From NCBI GenBank assembly GCA_021298235.1, contig JAJTDX010000096.1, positions 1-7,543 of the forward strand: a stretch of 7,543 nt of DNA. Direction: 5' to 3'. Below, piece after piece: positions 1 to 5,957 of the stretch. The first letter of the stretch is position 1; every line of letters begins with the position of its first letter. A model generated the notes under the pieces. It saw nothing but the letters and a program-made list of their open reading frames with translations. It was not told the DNA's origin and searched no databases. Origin of the DNA: Cryomorphaceae bacterium. GTDB lineage: Bacteria > Bacteroidota > Bacteroidia > Flavobacteriales > Crocinitomicaceae. A program made the position numbers and the translations under genes.

Positions 1-996
1 AAAGCCTCCCCCAATTCTTATGTCCATTTCATCAAATAATTCGTAGGACATGCCTCCCCTAAATGCAAAGATATTCTTGTAATTTCTGGGGGATTTCGTA
101 TCAACGAGAGATGAAGTGTTTTTTGCATAGTCGAACGCGAGAGTATCATAAATTCTCCACCCCACATAATTCACATCAAGCACAAAAGCAAGCTTATCAT
201 TCGGCGTGTAAGAACCCCCAAGTGTTGTAACGCTGGGCAAAGGCAGGGCAGAAGTAAATGTACTATCAGGGAAATTGGCACTAAGAGCTTCTGGAACCGT
301 AAAGTTCACCTCGCCATCGGGAAGGGACATTCGCACTTTAGAACGGTAGGTCAATCCCAGTGCCCACTTATCATTGAGCTTCACATGCATCCCAGCATTG
401 TATCCATACCCTATTGCTTTTCCTGAAAGTTCTGCTTGACCATACGTGCCATCCGCAAATTGAACAGGCAGGTCCTTTTGAAGATTGACTCTACCGACAC
501 TCACAAGAGGTCCGACACCTATACTCACATGTTCATTAAATCTGTATGCAAGAGTTGGTTGTATAAAAATTGCCTTAAGCTCCAATCGGGTTAGCGCAAA
601 ACGACCAATCCAGTTGTCCTCCCATTGAACCGTACTGCCAAAAGGCGTGTAAATTCCAAGGCCATATTTTAATTGGGAGAATTTTTTACACTGGAACAGG
701 GCATACAGCGAAAAGGGCGTGCCCACAGGGTTTTCGGTTCGGTAACCTTGTCCGGTAAGAGAATCCACATAAAGCACATTCGCAAAGACGTCTGTCATTG
801 CTGCATTCACCGAATTTTGTTCAGAGAAACCAGTAGATCCGGGATTATAGAATATGCTTGCTCCATCCTGAAACAAGGCGGACCCTGCGCAACCCATCCC
901 CTGTTGTTTCTGTCCTTGAAAATTTACCTGAAACCCTTGTGATAAGAGAATCATTGGAGGTACAACAGCAATAAGGACAAGTAGTTTTCGAAGCAT
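1..996 (-). CDS. FadL/OmpP1/TodX-family outer-membrane hydrophobic-compound channel (3' end outside window)
   Basis: The open frame runs from ATG 996-994 to the left edge without a stop, giving 332 visible residues; the C-terminal strands are missing. Residues 1-20 form a signal peptide (MLRK, then a hydrophobic stretch ending LLSQ). Next comes the FadL-type N-terminus GFQVNFQGQKQQGMGCAGSA and then the family hallmark of a small-residue run followed by FYNPG (residues 49-53). Further family blocks are YGLGIYTPFGS (111-121), GRFALTRLELKAIFIQPTLAY (131-151) and GVGPLVSVGRV (160-170), with alternating beta-strand patterns after that. The family forms a 14-strand outer-membrane barrel with an N-terminal plug that passes long-chain fatty acids or other hydrophobic molecules by lateral diffusion. 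The true substrate cannot be read from the sequence. The gene follows the phospholipase gene after 58 AT-rich bases in the same direction, so it may be the last member of that operon. No frameshift was found over the visible part. Confidence 0.9.
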   Translation of the reverse strand, partial: MLRKLLVLIAVVPPMILLSQGFQVNFQGQKQQGMGCAGSALFQDGASIFYNPGSTGFSEQNSVNAAMTDVFANVLYVDSLTGQGYRTENPVGTPFSLYALFQCKKFSQLKYGLGIYTPFGSTVQWEDNWIGRFALTRLELKAIFIQPTLAYRFNEHVSIGVGPLVSVGRVNLQKDLPVQFADGTYGQAELSGKAIGYGYNAGMHVKLNDKWALGLTYRSKVRMSLPDGEVNFTVPEALSANFPDSTFTSALPLPSVTTLGGSYTPNDKLAFVLDVNYVGWRIYDTLAFDYAKNTSSLVDTKSPRNYKNIFAFRGGMSYELFDEMDIRIGGGF

Positions 997-1054
997 AGTT
1001 TTGGTCACAGGCTGTTCTTGAAGGGCTAATTTACGTTAAAATCTTAAAAATATA

Positions 1055-2143
1055 CTATTGTTTTTTTTCAATTAGGTCTTTTCTATCCAGTTGAATGTAA
1101 AAATCACTTAGTTTGGGATCTGCGCGATAGTAATCTGTCGAAATAATTTGCGCGCCACTCTGCCATGCAGACCGGAACCTACTGTAATCGCTTGATCGTG
1201 CCTCAATTGTTCCTGCATCCGAACGAGTACGAACCATGTATTTTTGTGTCAACTCAAAAATTTCAGCTTCATTTCCAATCGGGTCGTTTTTTATTACGAA
1301 GGCCGTTTGGTCTCCCCCCGGCGGACCGTAGACAAACATTGGTCGGTTTTTAACCGTAGAATACTTTTGAGTAGGATCACCATCAAGAATAAAAAATACT
1401 GTTCCGCTTGATTCCCTAAGTGTTGGCCATCCGATACTGTCTAGGCGCTCAGAAATCGATTTAAAGTTGCCCTGAAGTCTTTCAGGTGTGAACAGTTTTT
1501 TGGGGTTATTTTTCCATGCCACCTTCAACTCCTCATCCAACGCAAGCATGGCATTCTCTGAAAATGGGACTGCTTTTTTAAAGCCCAGTAAACGAAGGAA
1601 CCTCGAGTAATTCCCTGGAGTTGCTGTTTTAAGCTCAAGATTGATGAACAGTGGGGAGTGCTGTTTATGGTTTTCGCTCCAAGCATTAAGCTCATCCAAC
1701 ACCTGACGGAAGGTCGTGTAATTACTCTCGTAATCTACATCTGCGATATGCAACACCTTGAAACCAGGAGACTGAAGTAGTGTATCTTTTGAGCGTTGTT
1801 TCAAACCCCGCACGAATAAGTTTACTCTTCGTTTGCGGTATTTCCCGCCTTGAGGATCATAATATAAGTCGATTTCAAATCCACGAATATTAAAAGAATC
1901 GAGCTGTGTGGTCAGAGATTCATGGCCATAATCCATCTGAATAGGATCTAGATCACCACTCAAATGCCGTTTAAAATGTGTAAGAAATTTCAGAATGGAG
2001 GGATCCGGCTTCTTTTTGTAACTGTTGTGTGATGCAAGAAATCGGTATTTATTGAGTGGAAGACTGTCAGAATCTTGTGCAAAAGTGATACCCATTGAAA
2101 AGACAATTCCAATTATGAAAATAGCTTTAAGCGATTTGTACAT
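1055..2143 (-). CDS. Exported calcium-dependent phosphoinositide-specific phospholipase C-like phosphodiesterase
   Basis: The product has 362 residues. I start it at ATG 2143-2141, which overlaps the kinase stop by one base (TGATG); a TTG one codon upstream (2146) is less likely. Residues 1-22 are a signal peptide with a likely cut after ITFA, so the enzyme acts in the periplasm or outside. The mature part has the layout of the Ca2+-dependent PI-PLC family (PI-PLC-C1) in the TIM-barrel phosphodiesterase superfamily. ASHNSY (37-42) carries the first likely catalytic His (H39). GFEIDLYYD (88-96) carries acidic metal ligands (E90, D92). VLHIADVDY (130-138) carries the second likely catalytic His (H132). 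LFINLELK (165-172) adds an acidic strand, and the C-terminal block RTRSDAGTIEAR (305-316), SGAQIISTDYY (329-339) is also typical. Assignment to the superfamily is firm. The substrate (phosphatidylinositol, another glycerophospholipid or a glycerophosphodiester) is inferred only from family membership. The tail after residue 345 is short, with no anchor and no T9SS domain. Confidence 0.85.
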   Translation of the reverse strand: MYKSLKAIFIIGIVFSMGITFAQDSDSLPLNKYRFLASHNSYKKKPDPSILKFLTHFKRHLSGDLDPIQMDYGHESLTTQLDSFNIRGFEIDLYYDPQGGKYRKRRVNLFVRGLKQRSKDTLLQSPGFKVLHIADVDYESNYTTFRQVLDELNAWSENHKQHSPLFINLELKTATPGNYSRFLRLLGFKKAVPFSENAMLALDEELKVAWKNNPKKLFTPERLQGNFKSISERLDSIGWPTLRESSGTVFFILDGDPTQKYSTVKNRPMFVYGPPGGDQTAFVIKNDPIGNEAEIFELTQKYMVRTRSDAGTIEARSSDYSRFRSAWQSGAQIISTDYYRADPKLSDFYIQLDRKDLIEKKQ

Positions 2144-3138
2144 CAATTTATCGGAATTTTAAGTTCAACACATGCCCCGCCATCATTTAAGAACTCAATT
2201 TCCCCTTCCAATTGATCGGTTAGTGACCGAAGAATTTGAATACCAAACCCTGATTCTCTATTCTTTTGATTCAAGACTGAAGGGTGAAAACCAACTCCGT
2301 TATCGCGCACATTAATTCGAACAGACTGTTCAGTTTCATTGATTTCTATTTTAAGCATATTCTCTGCTGTTCGTACGTCTTGAAACGCATGTTTTATGCT
2401 ATTCCCTACACATTCCATAACAATCAGTCCAACCGGTATAAGTCTGTTGATATCCAGACTGATGGGAGCGGCATGAAGTTGAAATTTAATGTTTTGCCCA
2501 ATTAAAATAGATGAAACAATCTTTTGAATATAATCTCTAACGTCAATGTGCTCAAAGTCAGCAGATCTGTACACCGCCTCATGTGCTGATGCAATGGCAT
2601 TAATACTCTCTTCTACCTCACTGATCGCAATGTGTCCATTGACCTGCTTCAAGCGGGCAATACTCTTAACTAACTGAAGATTGTTTTTTACTCGGTGATG
2701 GACCTCGCTTAAGAGGACTTCTTTCTCCTCCAACGCTTTCTTTAGATTCAGCTCCTGTTCTTTTTGCTCGGTAATATCAATATGGGAACCACACATTCTT
2801 AAGGGCCTCCCCTCCTTGTCCCATTCAAACACTTTTCCACGGTCGTGGACCCACACCCAATGGCCATCTTTGTGACGCATGCGTGCCTGACAATCATAGT
2901 AGCTAGTTTCTCCGCTGAAGTGCGAATTCAAAAGCTTGTTAGACCATTCCAGATCTTCGGGATGAGCGTGCTTCATCCATGTCTCAATACTGATTGGCTG
3001 AAGCTCTTCCAGTGTGTATCCTATTATTTCCGCCCATCGCTCGTTAAAAAGGGTTTCTCCTGTCTGAACATTCCAATCCCAGATACCGATCCTGGTGCCT
3101 GAAATTACACGAATATTTATGTCATCGATTATCTGCAT
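2143..3138 (-). CDS. Soluble PAS-domain sensor histidine kinase, HisKA_2 type
   Basis: The product has 331 residues. A TAA lies in frame 9 bases before ATG 3138, so this is the first Met. There is no signal peptide or membrane segment, which points to a cytoplasmic sensor. Residues 15-125 are a PAS_3-type fold: GIWDWN (18-23), the E-IIGYT helix (37-42), HPEDL (59-63), RHKDGHWVWVHDRG (88-101), and the PAC end GSHIDITEQ (117-125). A short coiled linker (126-143) leads to the HisKA_2 dimerisation box SEVHHRVKNNLQ (144-155), in which H148 is the expected phosphoacceptor. The HATPase domain follows: N-box with E242 and N246 in MECVGNSIKHAF, G1 box DNGVGF (279-284), and G2-like SGFGIQIL (296-303). 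All catalytic motifs look intact. No response regulator gene is next to it, so its output partner is unknown. The stop overlaps the phospholipase start (TGATG), which predicts translational coupling. Confidence 0.93.
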   Translation of the reverse strand: MQIIDDINIRVISGTRIGIWDWNVQTGETLFNERWAEIIGYTLEELQPISIETWMKHAHPEDLEWSNKLLNSHFSGETSYYDCQARMRHKDGHWVWVHDRGKVFEWDKEGRPLRMCGSHIDITEQKEQELNLKKALEEKEVLLSEVHHRVKNNLQLVKSIARLKQVNGHIAISEVEESINAIASAHEAVYRSADFEHIDVRDYIQKIVSSILIGQNIKFQLHAAPISLDINRLIPVGLIVMECVGNSIKHAFQDVRTAENMLKIEINETEQSVRINVRDNGVGFHPSVLNQKNRESGFGIQILRSLTDQLEGEIEFLNDGGACVELKIPIN

Positions 3139-3235
3139 TAACTGGCTTTATGAGTTGGTAAAAAAACAACTCCAAATAGATGTTAAAGAGACTTAGAGCA
3201 TGTAGACCTAACAAATACGCGGGCATTACTTCTTT

Positions 3236-4351
3236 CTAAATCTTAACAAACTCTACCCTCCTGTTATTCGCTTTGTTTTCAGGAGATGAGTTATCGTTGA
3301 AAGGCTTGCCTTCACCGTAGCCTTTAGTTGTTAACCGTGAGGCTTCCACGCCCAATTCTGTGAGCTTCTTTTTTACCGCATCGGCACGCTCTTGAGACAA
3401 TTTAATGTTAGCAGACTCTTCCCCGTCGCTGTCTGTATGGCCTCCGATCTCGAACTTTAACGTAGCATCGTTTTTCATCAAGGTAGCAATCCCGTTCAAT
3501 TCACCGAAACTTTCCGGACGAATAGTGGACTTGCCAACATCGAAGGTGATTCCACGGGCAATATATTTTCCATTTGAAGTCAGCAACTTGTATGGATCAG
3601 CGCCTCCCTCGGCAATGCGAACATTCTTAATATATGACTGGTAGCCGTCTTCTCCTTCCGAGACTTGGTCCGCATTGATCTGAAAGGTGTAGATGTCTCC
3701 TGCAGAAATTTGTGCATTCAATACACGTTGCGCATTCAAATAAACTTTCAAAGAACGTTTGTTTATCGCAATGGATACATGAACCCATTTATCGATGAGG
3801 TCAGCGGGAAGGTCAACATCCGAATCTTTCTCTCCAGCGGAGTATGTGCCTGTAAACCCGTTAAATGTGACTACTCCTTCAGATTTTATCACAATGCTCT
3901 GCATGAAATCACCTAATTTTTCAGTCATTTCCGATCCTCCATCGTTTTGCCATTCCTTTTCAGAAACAAATTGAATGTCCAGCTGTCCCCCCCATCCATC
4001 CTGGAGAACTTTTTTCCATGAGGAAGAATTTCCCCGGAACAAATAATCAAATTCAAAAGTGAGCTTATCCTGTACGGAATAACTTCCTTTTTTTCTTGGC
4101 GAAACTCGCGCATTGTTCAATAAACCCAAGCACATATCTGTTCCAATTTTAGAAACCTCTGCCCGGCCCTGTCCAACCTCCCAATACGAGGGTATTTCAT
4201 TGAGTGACTCTTCCAGAAAATTATCTTCAAACAACACTTTGTTTCCCTGAACAAAATCAAATTTTTCATACGTTTTGTCAGCAACCTGTGCAAAAACAAA
4301 AGTAGTAGCGGGAAAAAGAATAAGAGTTAGAATAAATAACTTTAAGCTCAT
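3236..4351 (-). CDS. OmpA-family envelope protein with N-terminal lectin-like beta-sandwich region
   Basis: The product has 371 residues. ATG 4351 is preceded by an in-frame TAA 12 bases upstream, so the start is fixed. Residues 1-21 are a signal peptide ending FVFA before Q22. There is no lipobox Cys. Residues 31-248 begin with FDFVQGNKVLFEDNF and continue as a beta-rich region (LTFEFDYLF at 97-105, WVHVSIAINKRSLKVYLN at 189-206). This resembles the LamG/concanavalin-like module seen before OmpA domains in other Bacteroidota; its ligand is unknown. Residues 266-371 are an OmpA C-terminal domain: GITFDVGKSTI, GGHTDSDG (303-310), LSQERA (318-323) and NNRRVEF (362-368). D307 and R322 are 15 residues apart, as in the pair that binds the peptidoglycan diaminopimelate side chain, so noncovalent cell-wall attachment is expected. 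It is first in the minus-strand block, 97 bases ahead of the kinase. It lacks a beta-barrel, so it is not classical OmpA. Confidence 0.9.
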   Translation of the reverse strand: MSLKLFILTLILFPATTFVFAQVADKTYEKFDFVQGNKVLFEDNFLEESLNEIPSYWEVGQGRAEVSKIGTDMCLGLLNNARVSPRKKGSYSVQDKLTFEFDYLFRGNSSSWKKVLQDGWGGQLDIQFVSEKEWQNDGGSEMTEKLGDFMQSIVIKSEGVVTFNGFTGTYSAGEKDSDVDLPADLIDKWVHVSIAINKRSLKVYLNAQRVLNAQISAGDIYTFQINADQVSEGEDGYQSYIKNVRIAEGGADPYKLLTSNGKYIARGITFDVGKSTIRPESFGELNGIATLMKNDATLKFEIGGHTDSDGEESANIKLSQERADAVKKKLTELGVEASRLTTKGYGEGKPFNDNSSPENKANNRRVEFVKI

Positions 4352-4421
4352 AATCTTGATTTATTTATGGAGACTAAAATACGAAATACTTTCATCTTCA
4401 GCACACTTGAATTTCAAATCA

Positions 4422-4433
4422 TCGGTCGACCGA
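4422..4433. promoter_or_regulatory. Perfect 12-base palindrome in divergent spacer, possible operator
   Basis: TCGGTCGACCGA is its own reverse complement. It lies in the 190-base spacer between the divergent OmpA-family gene (start 4351) and the DUF3754 gene (start 4542), 71 bases upstream of the former and 109 bases upstream of the latter. It is notably GC-rich within an AT-rich spacer. This fits a dimeric regulator site, but no regulator gene is nearby and no second copy was seen in the window. With no loop, it is more likely a protein-binding site than an RNA hairpin. Confidence 0.35.
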
Positions 4434-4541
4434 ATAAGCACATAATTTACTGATTCCCCTCTGAAAATTTAAGTTGTCTCCAAAAATGTATAAAATTGAT
4501 TGCTTAATTTGCACTGAAATTATTGACTGCTATTTTCCATT

Positions 4542-5765
4542 ATGACAAAAGAAAAATTTATTCCAGCGAGCAGCGAGCAAATCCTGGAGAAACTAATCGC
4601 AAAAAAGATAGAGGCAAACGACGAAAAAGATCTGTTCAAAGTTTTGTTCACGAGGCTCGAGCATTTTTTTCATTACGATTCATTTGCATTCAATAAAAAA
4701 CTAAAACTAAACTACGCACAATTTGATCCAGATAGATTGGCGACCGAACGACAGTTTTTCGAGACAAAAGAAGGTTTGGAAGAGTTCCGCACATCCTTCA
4801 ACGAAATTTTGTTCAGAGGTAACTTTGAAGAAATAGACCGGGAGACCATTGAAAAATCTTTCAATTCGTCAGACCTGGTCGGGTTGAAGCTCTACATTGA
4901 CTTCAATGACTTTAAGGAATATAAGCTTTTTGCCAGAGGGCGAACTAAAGGAAAGGAGACGATCAAGAAGTGGATCTTTTGGAAAAAAGAGATTGAGCTC
5001 GAATATTATGACCGCGTTGTGTTGTATTTGCATTACAATGAAGCGGAGCATTTCCGTGCAAAAAAAGAAAATGTAGATGAACTTGTTTTTGCTCCGAATA
5101 CCATTGTGATAAAGGTATTTAAGCGGGTGCCCGTGAATGACATCGAAACTATTTTCCCAAATGCAGAGCCACGCATGTCGACGAAGGACAAATTGCTCTT
5201 GTGGGTACCGGCAATTGGTGGAGGCGTTCCAATTATTACAGCAAAGGTTATCCCCGCGCTCGGTAAAATCAATGAGGCCTATGCAAGCAACAATGTTTCC
5301 TCGATTGAGGGAATTAAAACTACTCTGATCCAAAGTGGCGCAATCTTAGCAGCGCTAGGGGCCTATATTTTCAAACAATACGGAGAATATCAAACCAAGA
5401 AAAGTGAATATCAGAAGCTGCTTACAGACAGCTTGTATTTCAAAAATCTAGGAAACAACAGCGGAGCATTTCATTCCTTACTAGATGCCTCTGAAGAGGA
5501 AGAGATCAAAGAAACGCTTCTTGTGTATTGCTTTTTATTCGGTTCGCCGGAGGGATCCGATGCAGCTTCTCTGGATACGAACATCGAAGAGTGGTTTAGG
5601 TCTGAATTCGAAAGCGACATCGATTTTGATATTCACGATGCCCTACAGAAGCTTCACCGCATTGGCCTTGCAGAGGTAACAAATGGGGTGTGGAAGGCTA
5701 TGCCTTTAAAACATGCTATTAAACACGTAGATGAGATTTGGGACGGATTGTTTGAAGAGAAGTAA
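4542..5765 (+). CDS. DUF3754 (TMEM143-like) predicted membrane protein
   Basis: The product has 407 residues. An in-frame TGA 18 bases before ATG 4542 limits the N-terminus. I recognise the layout of the DUF3754 family, which includes the mitochondrial protein TMEM143 of animals as well as bacterial and plant members. The molecular function is not known. Visible blocks: a charged helical N-terminus (1-110), KLFARGRT (128-135), YYDRVVLYLHY (155-165), and the family signature IKVFKRVPVNDIETIFPNAE (190-209). Then come two hydrophobic segments likely to be a membrane hairpin (about 218-240, LLLWVPAIGGG onward, and about 261-279, TLIQSGAILAALGAYIF) with a short loop between them. The C-terminal region (285-407) is soluble and acidic and looks like a winged-helix-type fold (helix ending at 320-337, then LQKLHRIGLAEVTNGVWKA at 368-386); that last reading is inference. 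There is no signal peptide, so both ends probably lie in the cytoplasm. It is transcribed alone and ends at the shared terminator. Confidence 0.85.
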   Translation: MTKEKFIPASSEQILEKLIAKKIEANDEKDLFKVLFTRLEHFFHYDSFAFNKKLKLNYAQFDPDRLATERQFFETKEGLEEFRTSFNEILFRGNFEEIDRETIEKSFNSSDLVGLKLYIDFNDFKEYKLFARGRTKGKETIKKWIFWKKEIELEYYDRVVLYLHYNEAEHFRAKKENVDELVFAPNTIVIKVFKRVPVNDIETIFPNAEPRMSTKDKLLLWVPAIGGGVPIITAKVIPALGKINEAYASNNVSSIEGIKTTLIQSGAILAALGAYIFKQYGEYQTKKSEYQKLLTDSLYFKNLGNNSGAFHSLLDASEEEEIKETLLVYCFLFGSPEGSDAASLDTNIEEWFRSEFESDIDFDIHDALQKLHRIGLAEVTNGVWKAMPLKHAIKHVDEIWDGLFEEK

Positions 5766-5909
5766 AACACAGAGCAATCTGATTTTATTTAGAAAATATC
5801 TCCTGTTTGAATCTGGAATTTCATAGAGTAAAACGCTTCAATGGTGACAATGTGAATAAAAATCAGCAACAAAACTTCAATAGCGAAAAACTGGTTTTTT
5901 GGAAATAAA

Positions 5910-5937
5910 AAAGGGGCTGATTGAATTCAGCCCCTTT
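5910..5937. terminator. Bidirectional rho-independent terminator
   Basis: An 11-base perfect stem (AAAGGGGCTGA at 5910-5920 with TCAGCCCCTTT at 5927-5937) encloses a six-base loop. Read on the minus strand, the stem is followed by a near-unbroken T run (TTT then ATTT), 20 bases after the stop of the T9SS cargo gene, so it is a strong terminator for that gene. Read on the plus strand, the tail is TTTGATTTTG, weaker but usable for the DUF3754 gene, whose stop is 144 bases upstream. The convergent position between the two genes supports a shared role. Confidence 0.9.
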
Positions 5938-5957
5938 GATTTTGCGTCGAGTTACCA

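Noticed and set aside
673..942. 89-codon plus-strand open frame
   Set aside because: It is antisense to the FadL-family gene, which reads continuously with clear family motifs.
997..1054. Promoter before the FadL-family gene (TATATTTT on the minus strand)
   Set aside because: It is a near match to the -7 consensus only, with no -33 element; the gap may simply be an intra-operon spacer.
2144..2146. TTG as the start of the phospholipase gene (363 residues)
   Set aside because: An ATG follows directly at 2143-2141 and forms the common TGATG overlap; one extra residue before the signal peptide has no support.
3139..3235. Promoter before the kinase gene (TCTATTTG on the minus strand)
   Set aside because: It has one mismatch to the -7 consensus and no TTG at a suitable distance upstream.
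4489..4511. Possible Bacteroidota promoter for the DUF3754 gene (TAAAATTG at 4491 or TTAATTTG at 4504 as the -7 box)
   Set aside because: Each differs from TAnnTTTG, and no TTG lies at the expected -33 spacing, so the match is no better than chance in AT-rich DNA.
4869..5333. 154-codon minus-strand open frame inside the DUF3754 gene
   Set aside because: It lies wholly antisense to a well-supported gene, and its translation is Cys/Phe/Ile-rich with no recognisable domain or start signal.
5766..5909. Small gene or RNA in the convergent spacer
   Set aside because: There is no open frame with a plausible start or composition and no stable fold other than the terminator; it reads as AT-rich 3' untranslated sequence.
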